Shown one piece after another: positions 23,581-34,725 of a DNA stretch of 64,000 bases. A model generated the notes under the pieces. It was not told where the DNA came from and did not search any database. It saw nothing but the letters and a program-made list of their open reading frames with translations. The stretch spans positions 248,001 through 312,000 of the forward strand of contig JAVXUO010000990.1 in assembly GCA_033065855.1 (NCBI GenBank), given 5' to 3'. Every line of letters begins with the position of its first letter. Position 1 is the stretch's first letter. The position numbers and the translations under genes were made by a program. Source of the stretch: Escallonia rubra. Lineage: Eukaryota > Streptophyta > Magnoliopsida > Escalloniales > Escalloniaceae.

Positions 23581-24431
23581 AAGTGAAGGTGTCATAAAGA
23601 ATGGAGCCTGTGTCAGAAAATCAAGTGTAATGATGTGGGACAGAGCAAGAACTGATCCAGGGAAGTAACCAAGGCTTCCCAGACAGAGCCTAAGAAGTCG
23701 CAGTGCTGCCAGGGCAAAGGCACATGGTGAATACACGACGATAACCACTAGTCTAATGGGTAGGTCTAGAGTTAGGGTTCGACGTCACGATCTGAAGTCC
23801 AAGTCCATAAACTTTCTCTCTTCAAAATCCTTTAGCCTTAGAGTTCAAGAGTGAGAAAGTGAGATTTTCAAATGAGCTTTATTTTCTTGAAAATGATTTC
23901 TTGAGTCTCATATTTATAGGGGTTAAGAAGGCGATGTCATCAAGTGACACATGATACTCATTGGGAGTGACATCTCGTAGAAAGGGCCTCAAATGCCAGT
24001 GTTCACAAACTATCGGATTGTATATTCATCCGGCCTGCCCAGCACAACTTTGCTTTGCTTGCCTGGAAAGACTGGCTTACATGGTATTTGTGTTGCCAGA
24101 GAACCCTTTGATTTATATACCGGGACAAAGCCCTTACTAAGTCCCACAGGGGTGTCAAGAGACATAGAAAATCTGACAGCGGTGGGGAAGCCCAATGCCC
24201 AATTAAAAAAAATGCCAGGCAGAGTAGATGCCATACCTTCCTTAGACATGCTCCCATCTCGAAGTGACTCGAGGGTCGTGGCCCATATGGGTGCCGATGA
24301 AGGGCCCCGATGTTAGAGCATGTAGATTAACCACGCATACATCTTGAGGAAAATAGTATCCCCAGAGGGTCAACTATCCTGCGGGTGAGTCCTTGTGCTG
24401 GAGCTCTTGCAGTGCACTAAGGTATTGTCTC

Positions 24432-25278
24432 TAGACCTAGCAAACAGGTATACCCGCCGGGTATGGGCAAAACCCGGTCGGGTACGGGAAAAAATGGGTC
24501 CGATATATTTTACCCGATTTTTTTCGAGTAGGCTTTTTGAGAACCCGTACCTTACCCTTGCAGGCAGGGTACTACCCACGGGTAAATCGTCAATTTTTAA
24601 TTAATTATTTTTTTGAATAAATTTTTTTTAATTACCTACTAATTAGACATATTTTAACCTCCAAGAATCAAATAATTCATTATTTTTCCATTAAAATTTA
24701 TTACACAAAAATTTGAACATCTTTCAAAAAAAAAAAACACACATTCTGTACATCGAGAACACATGACAACCATCAAGATCCACCGACTGAAAGTTTACCC
24801 AACAACCACAAGGCGACAAAGTGACGGTCGGTGAAGGTGGCAACCGATCGGTGGCGATGGGGCCACGATGGTGACTGATCGGTGGCGACGGGGCCACGGA
24901 GTGAATGATCGATCGGTTGCAGCGGAGATGTGGTAGATTGAGAGTGACTGACCGACGTGACGCCATGGGTGGAGTAGGGTGGTTGTGACTAGTAGATCTG
25001 TGTGTGTGAGAGAGAGAGAGAGGGATCTGTGAGGGAGACTTGAGAGGCAGGAGCAGCGGAAGTCAGTGAGAAGAGGAGAGAATGTGTGGTTTTAACCCTA
25101 AAAATCCTATATATATGCATATAACCGGGTAAACCCACGTACCCGATAACCTACCCAAACAGACCCAATTTTTAATGGTCGGTTCGAGTACGGGTCTTCT
25201 AATTATGTATCCGACCCGAGTTTTTTTTACACGGAGACGGGTAGACCTGCGGGTCCGGGTCAGTTTTTACCATGTCTA
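24432..25278. mobile_element. Non-autonomous hAT element with perfect 8-bp TSD
   Basis: Termini are TAGACCTAGCAAACAGG on the left and TAGACATGGTAAAAACTG on the right (reverse complement). Both are followed by subterminal ACCCG-rich motifs. ATTGTCTC occurs directly outside both ends (24424-24431 and 25279-25286). It is 847 bp long with no transposase and sits inside copy A of the LTR family. Confidence 0.92.
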
Positions 25279-25449
25279 ATTGTCTCGGATGAGTCACCTA
25301 CTTGACACTCCCAGAGCGAGTCACCAAACTGACATGCCGAGGTAGTGTTCCAGGTGAGTCGCCTACCAAATAAGTCAAGTTAGTGTCTCAGAGGAGTCAT
25401 TTATCTGGCAGGAATGGAGTCGTCATGCCGGAGCACTCAGTGCCCCGAC

Positions 25450-28400
25450 TGGATATGTCAACAGGTCGGGCTTGGGCCAGCCCAGTCGGGGCCCATTAGA
25501 CTTTTCAAAAAAGAGGGTCGGGATGGGCTTAGGCCTGGGGAAAACGACTCAGGCTTCTTATGAGGGCCCAACCCTAGTCCAAGCCCTTAGCCCAAAATTT
25601 AGGGCTGGGCTTGGGCAAGCCCGGGAAGCCCAAAAAAATTAATTTTTTTTATCATTTTTAGTTTTGCATTAAATTTAAATTTATGATAAAATTTTTTGTA
25701 AACCTCCCCCTTTAATCCGGGCTTGGTACCGACTGCTTGTAAACATACATGTGTAGTTACTTTTTTTTTAATATATATAGGATCAATTGTCCAAAAAAAG
25801 TGAGAAAAAAGATCTAAGTTGCTTCTAAATAACCACCTTCTCATATGTATTTTTTACTTTAAATACATTTAATTTGTTTGAAAAATATCCATGATGAAAA
25901 TTTAAGTTATTTTGAAAAAAAATATATTCTAAAAAGTTGAGAAAATGACCTAATCATCTGGAACATCTTCAACGCTCAAATCTTTGTTCTTCCTATCATC
26001 AAGTGGTTTATCTTGCTTCTGGTATTTCGCGTCAAGGTAATCCTTCTTAAAAATACATAATTCCAGTGATTCGGGGCAAAGACGGGCCTTCCACCACCTT
26101 TCGATCGCTAAAAACACGACTTTGAAGCAACCATGGAGGCTTGCATGGGTAGTACATCACAGGCAATTTAGGATAAAATTCAATAATTTTTTGCATTTTG
26201 TTTCTAAAAAAATAATAAATCAAAATTCATTTACTCATCCATTGACAATGAAGAACAGTGATCAGTATTTGCATATAAATCATTTTCATTAAAAGAGAAA
26301 AATGAAGACGAACTTGTAGAAGTATCTTCTACTTTTACTTGTTTTCCCACTACATGAAATGCCCCCCCCCCCGGAGAAATGACCCATAATATAATATAGC
26401 CCGCACGCGCACGTCAGCGAAACTTCGAGACGTATTCACATCATCTAAACGTGCATGTCGCAACTAACCCGTAGCCTATTTTCACATATTCTGATACTGA
26501 AACAGTTATACCATGCAACTTGAACCTATGATCCAAAGTAGTGGCAAAAACAAAAATAATAGGCAATTTCTTCTAATATTTATTTAATTAAATGTCTATC
26601 GATCTTTTGCTCTGTCTCACTAAAGATTCCCATATGTCTCCATTTCTCTAATACATTAGCCATTTTAAGAATTTCTAGTATTGCGATAGAGGACGTGGGA
26701 TAGTACGTACCAGATACTAGAACGACATACGTGTAAAAGACCTTCAAAAACTCAACCAGGTGTGCATCTAACTGCCATTCATTAGGAGTTGGCAAACCTT
26801 ATGCGAACATAGTTAGTAGGCAGTGAATATACACTTGTTTGTATACTATAATATGTAAAAGCATATTATATGTTGAGCTCCACCTGTGCTATTTGTAAAA
26901 GGTCTCTTACAAGGCAGACCATATTGAGCACACAAAACTTTAAATTCATGTATTGTCGGACCCGAAGAGTTAACAAACATAACTATACCCTTCATATTGG
27001 AAATACTTTGTCCTGCAACAATTAAACCATCTTGAACAATTAAATTAATTATATAGCAAACACATTTGACATGAAAAAAGTTCTCATCTTGTATAGGCTT
27101 AAGGTTTGCCTTTAACAATTAAGCAGCATATTTATTATTAGAAACATTATTAAAAATGGTACTCATTATCTCATTAGTTAATTTAAAGGTGTTACATGCT
27201 CGGAACATAATTTTAGCAACGTGTGATGCATCATGCGGATCGAAAAAGATTTCAAAAGTGATGATTCTCTTGTGCATAAGCCAGTCAGAATCAATCCAGC
27301 GTGCCGCCGTACAAGAATACTTAACCATAGTATAAGAAGATTTTCAAACATCAGGTGTAAGAACAACTCTATAAATTTATCAAAATAATCAATCAAGTGT
27401 TCTTTAGCAACATTATACTATTTAAGTGTATCAGACCTAGTAGTAATTCTATAAACCTTTTTATATAAAGGTTGCACGTAACTATTTACACATCTAGAAT
27501 ATTTATCATTATCAGTAAATTGAAAGGTTGATCATCATGCACAAAAAAACTTAGCAAGTCTGTCTCTTTGTTCTCACTGATTATAAATAAAAAACTTACC
27601 TCAAAAGATAATGGCGTTTGACTAGTATCAACATAACCTTGATTAGGTTCACATATTGTTACCACTACCACGGGAAAATAATTTTGACCAATACGTGCAT
27701 TGAGTTTCGAATACGCCATCAACTGTAACCTTATCAAAATGTTCCCAACATTTAGCTTTGAACTTTTTATCTGCCTTTTGGACTTCTAGCGGACATGAGG
27801 CAGGACTATTCGATCATTTCTCTCGATGACCACTCATCAAGATAAATTTTTGGCTTGGAGTATTTGTGCCGCCAACCGAGCTGCATTCTTGACTAAAATG
27901 CTGGTGATCCCGTAAAGGTGTATATTGAAAATCAAGAATGTTTTGGTTAAACGCAATTAAATTCACTGGTGATTGCTCTCGAAACAACGGTGCTGACTCT
28001 TAAAATTGTGGTGCACGTTTTTGGCTATGTGATTTTGATAATCTTGATAAAGACATGTTTTTTTAAAAAAATTGACATGAACAAGAAATAAAACTGGTGA
28101 GACTAATTAAATTATAAAGAATAAAAGTATTACATAATATTGTCTAGCCAAAATGTATCGACTAATAATTAAAGAATACTTATAATTATAAATTTGAGAG
28201 GGTTGGTACTTAGTATCAAATAAAAGAATGCACAAGAAAGCATATAGAATTTAAATAAGAGAGAGAGAGGGAGAGAGAGAGAGAGAGAATTGGTGTGAAA
28301 ATTTTGGAGAGAATGAATCAGTGTATAGATTTTTTAAACTTCACAAAAGACCAAAATACCTCAAAAAATTAGCCATTTATAGTTTTGGGGAGGGTAAATA

Positions 28401-28736
28401 CGTAAAAGTGCATAAAAGAGTTGTTGATATAAGGTTGGACGTAAATAGCCCTCAAAGTAGTCGTAATATAGATGTTGGAAGGGTAAAAGTGTTTTTTTAA
28501 ATAGCCGTTGAGGGCCGGGGGGGGGGGGGATTTGAAAATTTTGATTTTTTACACCTGAATGGGCTTGGATCGAGCCAGGTCTGGGCTTTTTTAACAGTCG
28601 GACCAGGTCATTTCTAGAGGAAATTGGAGCCCAGCCCAGGTCCAGGCCTTTGGCCCTTTGGACTCGGGCAACCACTGTTCATTAAACGGGCTAGAGTGGG
28701 CTAGCCCACGAGGCCCCGGCCCATTTAACACCTCTA
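25450..28736 (-). mobile_element. Autonomous-derived hAT element with decayed transposase
   Basis: The right end, as reverse complement, reads TAGAGGTGTTAAATGGGCC. The left end reads TGGATATGTCAACAGGTCGG followed by GCTTGGGCCAGCCC. Both are rich in GGGCC/AGCCC subterminal motifs. The flanking 8-mers GCCCCGAC and CCCCTAAC match only partly (5 of 8), as expected for an old insertion. The interior codes on the minus strand for a broken hAT transposase, listed separately. Confidence 0.78.
26580..27830 (-). pseudogene. hAT transposase pseudogene (BED/RICESLEEPER-like)
   Basis: Minus-strand reading in several frames gives successive blocks of a plant hAT transposase. First is a CWEHFDKVTVDGVFE segment like the N-terminal BED-finger region (about 27680-27770). 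Next is the core block FHVKCVCYIINLIVQDGL (about 27020-27075), which corresponds to the family's HxxRCxAHxLNLIVQ motif. Last is NEWQLDAHLVEFLKVFYTYV followed by SGTYYPTSSIAILEI (about 26650-26790). Frameshifts, stops and large gaps separate these blocks, and the C-terminal dimerisation domain is not evident. It is non-functional; the element may once have been autonomous. Confidence 0.82.
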
Positions 28737-29688
28737 CCCCTAACAGAGACAGTATCCTCGGGAATTGTCTCCTTGTGCCGGAGCACTCGGAGCGCGCCAA
28801 GTAGTGTCCAACAGGAGTCACTTACCCAATGAGTAGAGGTAGTGTCCTAGAGGAGTCGCCTACCTAGCGGGAAGGGAGTCCCTTTGAAGGAGCACTTGGA
28901 GCCCTGTGAGGTAGTGTCTAGAAGGAGTTGCCTACCTTGAGGGATGCTGCACACTATATGGTCGAAGCATGTTCCACGACCAAGATGAGGGGCACATATT
29001 GTGGTGAAGAGATGGACCAGGGGCATGGCTTTGTGACAAAGTCTCAAGGGTGGGGTGGGGTGGGGAAGACTGTAAAAGTGGAGTGACGGGTTGTGTGTCA
29101 TGCCAGGGACACACTCAATGGAGATGGAACATTGGTGTGGTCATAAAGTGTTGTTCAGGGGCATATGACACGGGTGACTGTGTGTAAGCGCAGCCAGGGA
29201 AAGAGTGCCAAGGACACGTATGATAGGGGGTGAAACTCTGGTACGACCGGATGTCATGATGCTCGGGTTCAGTGATGGGCCCTTTGCAGGGTCATGTAGG
29301 GAAAATATGGTGCTCAGTCACAATAATTGACATTGCGCTAGGGACACGTAACGTGAAGGCGATGCTTGGGTGCGGCCGGATGTCGTGGTGCTCGGTCGCA
29401 GCGACGAGCACTATTCAGAGGCATGTAACGGGGGGATGGTGCTCGATCACAACGTTGCGGTGCTCAATCACAGCAATGGGCGTTGTGCCGAATGATGCGG
29501 GGACAGTGCTTGGGCATGGTTGAACTTCGTTGCGCTAGGGCGTGACGACAGATGTTGTGGAACATGGAGCTCCTAAGGCAAGAAGAGGGAGCTCCCAAAG
29601 GAAGGGAAGACCTCAAAGGACAATTAAAGGGAGCCTCCGAGGTGAGGGAGCTCGATCGACTTCTCATGCAGGAGAGCTCGGGCTGACC

Positions 29689-29890
29689 CTTCATTTTTTT
29701 GATCTGACCACCCGGTATCCGGACACCACATTGGGAGCCGACTAATTCGGGTTCGAGCCGGGTGGGACCACATGGGTGGCAAAGCTCTCCCTACCAAGTT
29801 TTTAACGCAGCTGCATTCCCATGGCTCAAACTCGAGACCTCTGGTTAAGCTAGGACAACCTCCTACCAGCTGGCCTACGCGCTTGGTGGT
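29689..29890 (-). mobile_element. tRNA-derived-type SINE with 11-bp TSD
   Basis: On the minus strand the element starts CCACCAAGCGCGTAGGCC, has an A-box-like stretch (TAGGCCAGCTGGTAGGAG) and a B-box-like stretch (GTCTCGAGTTTGAGCC), and ends in a short A-run (T7 at 29694-29700 on the plus strand). An identical 11-mer, TCGGGCTGACC, flanks it (29678-29688 and 29891-29901). Length of about 200 bp, internal polymerase III promoter-like boxes, a 3' A tail and a long TSD together indicate a SINE inserted by LINE machinery. It lies inside LTR-family copy A. Confidence 0.82.
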
Positions 29891-30160
29891 TCGGGCTGAC
29901 CAGACATGAGAAGAGCTCGGGACACTAATTCCAACACTTAGAATATTTTTGTGCCAGAGATGCGGCACATGACTTTGGGTCCTGATTCCAATACTTAGAA
30001 TATTTTGGTGCTAAAGATGCGGCATGTGACTTGGGTCTAAGTTCCAGGTCGACCAGAGTGGTTGCGTTAAACTTTGACGATTGAATATATATATTGATGT
30101 ACCACTAAAATGGGTTTGAAGAGCGGTCAAAAGTGCGTAGTCAGAATGGGCTAGCAATAA

Positions 30161-30799
30161 AAGTATCCTCAGGCTTAGAATCTTCATCATCATCAGTCAA
30201 GGATTCAACTTGTGCCAATCGTTGGGACACATTTTTTACTTGCCTCCTAAAAGTGGGCTATAGTTAATGATAGACAGAGAATGAGAGGAGTTGAAGGAGA
30301 TCCAAAGTACAAAACTAATCTTGAAGCTTTTAAGTCCCGAATATGTAATATACATGGCAAGATTTTCAGAGGTTATAAACAAACATAGATATCAGTCCAA
30401 CAACCATATTAAGTGCACTTGGTCATGGCTTCACGCTCATGTTCTCTCATTACTTTCCCTTTTTAGGCGATGTAGTACTAAATTGCAATTCTTGTATTCA
30501 GCCCGTACAATTCTAATGGAACTATAGAACACATTCTAGAAAATATTGGGTGGGTGGTGGGGAGGGGGGGGGGGATTTCATAGCTTGCCTTTGGGCTCCT
30601 CGAGTGTTGCGATGCTATTGGGCACCTTTGGCATTGCCTTGGCATTGCACTGCAATTAGGCTTCACAAGCATTGTGTTGGCGTTACACCCCATTCACAAC
30701 CTTGGCTAGATGCACCTCATTCAAATCAAGTCTGAAATTATTTATCTCCTTTCTATTTTGTTCTCTTATACTTCTCATTACAAATTTCAAATGTAACAA
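30161..30799. other. Spacer between the two inverted LTR-family copies
   Basis: No gene recognised. A poly-G tract lies near 30559-30571. This spacer is the centre of the inverted arrangement of copies A and B. Confidence 0.45.
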
Positions 30800-32611
30800 C
30801 ACTATGTTGCTATCACATCCTGACTACGCACTTTTGGACTGCTCTTGGGTCCTGCTCCCATGACATGTTAACTTTTCAATGGTCAAAGTTTAATGCTACC
30901 GATCCAATCAACACAAAGTGCACCCTTAAAAAAACCTTGTCGCACCCTCAGCCTTCCCTTTATGGTCGCCCTCAGCCTTCCCTTAGGGGTCGACCTCGGC
31001 TTTCCTTTAGGGGTCGGCCCCAGCCTTCCCTCAATGATCTTCACGATTGAGCCATCTTTGTGACACTAGTCATCGCGTCTGAGCGCTATCTCTGAGTCAC
31101 GTGCCCCCGACACAATGCCCGTTTTCGCTACACAGTCACCGTGCTAGAGTGTCGTCCCTGCGTCACGTACCCCCAGCATAACGCCCATCTCCGCGAAACC
31201 AGTCGTCGCGTCAGAGTACCATCTATGCATCATGTGCCCCGTGCATGATGCCTGAGTCTGTGACACCCATCGCCGCACCTGTGCACAGTTTCCATGCCAC
31301 GTGCTCCGGTACAACACACATTCCCCGCGCCCCACGCGTCGTGCTACTTATACAGTCGCATTCCCTGACTTTCTGTCACATTACCACGCCCCCGCATTGG
31401 TCCATCCTTACGCCACACTATGCACACCTCGCCTTGGTCGTAGAATATGCTTCGACCTAGTCCTTGGAGTGTGCAGCATCTGGAGGGAATAGACGACTCC
31501 TTCGGGACACTATCTCTGCCAAGGAGCTTCAAGTGCTCGGACATGAAGACTCCCTTCCTTGGCGCGCTCCGAGTGCTCTGGCGGCATAAGGACTCACCCC
31601 ATGGGATATGCTCACTCTCTAAGACACTATCTTTGCCAGGGAGCTTGAACTCCCCTTCTACCAGGTACGCGACTCCTTCGAGACACTGCCTCGGCCCGTC
31701 AGATAGACGACTCCTCCGGGGCACTACCTCGGTGTGTCAGGCATACGACTCATTCCAGACACTATGTCGGCTCATCAGGTTGGCGACTCCTCCAAGTGCT
31801 TCGGCATGAGGACTTACTTGCGGGATAGGCTCGCTCTCTTAGACACTATCTCCGTTAGGGTGTCTACGTGACTAATCTACGTGCTCCGGTACTGGGGGCT
31901 TTTATCAGCAGTCCTAAGGACTATGACCCCCGGGTCACTCCGAGATAGGAGCAGGTCTCGGGAGACATCACACCTAGTCCCCCTGACAATTGGGCGTCGG
32001 GCCTTCCCCACCTCTGCTAGGTCCTCGGTGTCTCTCGACGCTCTATGGGACTCTACAAGGACTTGGACTAGTGGCTAGATCAAAAGGGCTCTTTGGCCAT
32101 ACCAGCACTGTGTGAACCAGTCTTTTCAGATTGACAGAGTGATGCTGTGTGGGACAGGCCGGTTGAATACGCGATTCGACAGTCCGTGAAGCACCGACAT
32201 CTACGATCCCCTAGGTGAGGTGTCACTCTTACGTGTTAGTTGATGGCATCATCATCTCAACCCCTATAAATAGGGGTTCTGGGAATTCATTTGAGGACTC
32301 TAGAGGACACTTTTCATAACTCATTTTCACTTTCTCACTCTAAAATTTTAAAGCTATAGAATTCTAGAGAAAGAAGCATACAGGACCTCGATGCAAGACC
32401 TTGACTTTGGATCTAAGCACTGGACTGTGACTGTCGTCGTGTATTCACCCCGTGCCATCGCCCTTGAAGCACTGCCACTCCTCAGGCTCTGTCTGGAAGC
32501 CCTTAGTCTCTGCCCTTACTCTGTCTCACATCAGCATACTTGGCATCTGACCCGGACTGCATTCCTCGTGGCACCTCCACATCTACTACAACTCACTTTC
32601 TTGGCATCACA
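30800..32611 (+). mobile_element. LTR-retrotransposon family copy B (internal 3' region plus 3' LTR)
   Basis: This plus-strand segment aligns with the reverse complement of copy A and of the element at 54-62.7 kb. CTGACTACGCACTTTTG near 30820 matches the reverse complement of about 30124-30150. GGTCGTAGAATATGCTTCGAC near 31435-31455 corresponds to the GTCGAAGCATGTTCCACGAC landmark. Tandem units of about 65 bases (31040-31330) resemble those at 56280-56640. An LTR-like part follows with a TATA box (CCCTATAAATAGG, about 32265-32277). It ends near CTTGGCATCACA (32611), where the closing segment GTGGCACCTC matches the end of the 54-kb LTR. There is no coding capacity. Confidence 0.6.
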
Positions 32612-33123
32612 CTATAAATTGAACCAACTTATAATAGACTAAGGTGTTACTTGAATGCGTTAGGTTGGTTTTTTTACCCAACCCAAAAAAATCGATATGT
32701 TGAAAACGCCTAACGAGCTTTAACCCAAGAAAGATTGAATAAATTGAGTTGCATTGGGTGGGGTTAGTAGGCTTTTTTGGGTTTCAATGGATCAATTAAA
32801 ATAGAATAAATATGTTTTATATTTAAATAAAAGTAAAATGGTGGTGGCTAGCGATGGCGGCAACCGCTAGGGTGGTGGCTGCCGGCGGCAGATGTAGCTG
32901 GCAGCGACGACGATGGCCGGTGATGGCCGGCGGTGAAGCGGCGGACGTGGTGGCCGGCGATGGTGGTGGTCGGCGATGGCTGGTGGCAGCAATGCTGACC
33001 GGCGACGGCCGGCGGCTGCTACCGGCGATGGTGGTGGTTAAAAAATGTGACTTTTTACTAAATGAGTTTCAAAAGCTTAACCCAAAAGTGACTTCTTTGG
33101 GTGGGTTTGTGTATCTCACCTAA

Positions 33124-34725
33124 ATGGCAGACCCCTTTAACAATGATTTGAACATACATGAAGAAAGTAATGTGGACCTTCGTACCTTTATGATTCCCCT
33201 TAACCCGCTTCTGGTCTACAATGAAAGAGCTGATAAAGATAAACTGCTTATTGGAAAATTTATTGACCATCGATCTTTCTCTCAAAAGAAAATACAGAAA
33301 AGGGTGAATGAATGCTGGTTCTTACAGGGCCCTGTTAGGGTGGAAAAAGTGCCAAATGTCTTCCTCTTCCATTTTACGGTAACAACGGATGCTGTGCTAG
33401 TGCTAAACAATGGCCCATGGAATTTCTTTGGCGCTCTTCTGCTTCTACAGCCATGGGTTCCCCATGTGATTTATGCTACGGTCCAGTTTCACACGGCTGA
33501 TTTATGGATGCAGGTAAGCAACATACCAAGCGACTGTTACCATTTTTCTTTGGCTGAACGCATAGGATGGGTGGCGGGATCAGTAATGGAAATCGATTGG
33601 TCCGAGAAAAGGGTCCAAAATAAGGATTACTTTCGAATAAAAGTGCGAGTTTTTGTTGATCTGCCACTCTTACCCGCCGTTTTTATCACTCTGCTTGATG
33701 GAGTGGGTTGGCTAACTCTTCGGTGCATGTATGAAAGAATCTTTACAGCTTGCTACCGCTGTGGGCGCATCGGCCATGAAAACATCCATTGTAGGGCTTC
33801 ACCGGTGGATGTCGTTGAAATGCTTTCTAAGCGGAATGCTCTCATTCCAGGAACATATATTTTTGCCCAACATTATCTTGATAACTGCCCCATGTTTACA
33901 CAATCTCTAAGAGCCTTACCAAATTCTGACTGGAATAGGTCATCCAGGAAAGCGATTTCTATGGATGATGAAGGTACACACCTCACCCATCTTTTTGATG
34001 CGTTCTCCCCAGCTCCATCAGTGGTCTCTAGTGATGACCTCAGTTTCGAGACAGCATCAGATTCTTTTCACTCTACAGCTGGGTCAAATGCTAATTCCCA
34101 TGGTGATGAAAATAGTACTTACTCAGGAGACTCGGATGAAATGCCACCAGATGAACCAAATTTTGGGGGAAATTTTGATCTTAATGGTGAATTACTTGAA
34201 AATGACCAAATTGCCGATTTAATAGATGAAATAGATGTTCCCGTAGCGGAAAATATTGTGCAACCAATTGGAAATTTTTTTGATGGCATCATTGAAGATG
34301 TCATCATGGATGATGCGTTTGAACCTGGTGAAGGAGATGCTATGGAGGATTCGGAATCAATTACCCAGGAAGTGATCACCATTTCTGATACATCAACTGA
34401 GGAAGGCTCGCCGGAAGTGAAAGACTTTGGAACACAATCTGATAAAACGGAACAGTATTTGTCGCCGGAACAGGAAAAGGAATACCAGATCCAGCAAAAT
34501 CTACAACATTTATTGCCTGGAGAGAATGAAATCCACAAAGGAGATTCTTCATCATTAAACCGCGTGCCTATTGAAGCTGATATCTTGGCTCTGACTGCCA
34601 CGTGGACAAAGATAGCTGTAAAGAAATTTCTCCCTGATCTGCAAATCTCGTATGGATCTCCAAAATTAGCCTTAATGGAGGAGATCTCCCATGTACCTGC
34701 TCCAAGGATTTTCTCAGGTGAATAG
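33124..34725 (+). CDS. LINE ORF1 protein (DUF4283 domain and CCHC zinc knuckle)
   Basis: An uninterrupted 533-aa frame. Residues about 40-205 resemble the DUF4283 domain of plant L1 ORF1 proteins (KKIQKRVNECWFLQGPV, then LNNGPWNFFGALLLLQPW and DLWMQVSNIPSDCYHFSLAE). A zinc knuckle of C-x2-C-x4-H-x4-C form follows at C210, C213, H218 and C223. The C-terminal half is acidic and serine-rich, without a recognised fold. In this family ORF1 is an RNA-binding chaperone that coats the element's RNA. ORF1 is intact while ORF2 is broken. The start is the first methionine of the frame; no upstream promoter was identified. It is a transposon gene, not a host gene. Confidence 0.85.
   Translation: MADPFNNDLNIHEESNVDLRTFMIPLNPLLVYNERADKDKLLIGKFIDHRSFSQKKIQKRVNECWFLQGPVRVEKVPNVFLFHFTVTTDAVLVLNNGPWNFFGALLLLQPWVPHVIYATVQFHTADLWMQVSNIPSDCYHFSLAERIGWVAGSVMEIDWSEKRVQNKDYFRIKVRVFVDLPLLPAVFITLLDGVGWLTLRCMYERIFTACYRCGRIGHENIHCRASPVDVVEMLSKRNALIPGTYIFAQHYLDNCPMFTQSLRALPNSDWNRSSRKAISMDDEGTHLTHLFDAFSPAPSVVSSDDLSFETASDSFHSTAGSNANSHGDENSTYSGDSDEMPPDEPNFGGNFDLNGELLENDQIADLIDEIDVPVAENIVQPIGNFFDGIIEDVIMDDAFEPGEGDAMEDSESITQEVITISDTSTEEGSPEVKDFGTQSDKTEQYLSPEQEKEYQIQQNLQHLLPGENEIHKGDSSSLNRVPIEADILALTATWTKIAVKKFLPDLQISYGSPKLALMEEISHVPAPRIFSGE

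Larger units (their letters stand above)
23590..30160 (-). mobile_element. LTR-retrotransposon family copy A (LTR plus noncoding internal DNA), interrupted by two hATs and a SINE
   Basis: Positions 23590-24431, 25287-25449 and 28737-30160 form one sequence once the inserted elements are removed. The first part aligns with the LTR at 54013-55474: for example AAGCCCTTACTAAGTCCCAC matches AAGCCCTTACTGAATCCCAC, followed by GTCAAGAGAC and GACAGCGGTG / GGCAGCGGTG. A minus-strand TATA-like TATAAATA lies near 23926-23933. The later part matches the internal region of the same element, with TGCCGGAGCACTC and GTCGAAGCATGTTCCACGAC. It also matches copy B at 30800-32611 in inverted orientation. A 60-base tandem duplication lies at about 29928-30045. 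Exact LTR ends are not resolved. Confidence 0.6.

Noticed and set aside
23993-24316. A 107-codon plus-strand frame
   Set aside because: It lies within LTR-like sequence homologous to 54.5-54.8 kb, and overlapping frames occur on the other strand.
29750-29890. A tRNA gene on the minus strand
   Set aside because: The A- and B-box-like stretches are imperfect, no cloverleaf forms by eye, and the TSD and A tail show a SINE.
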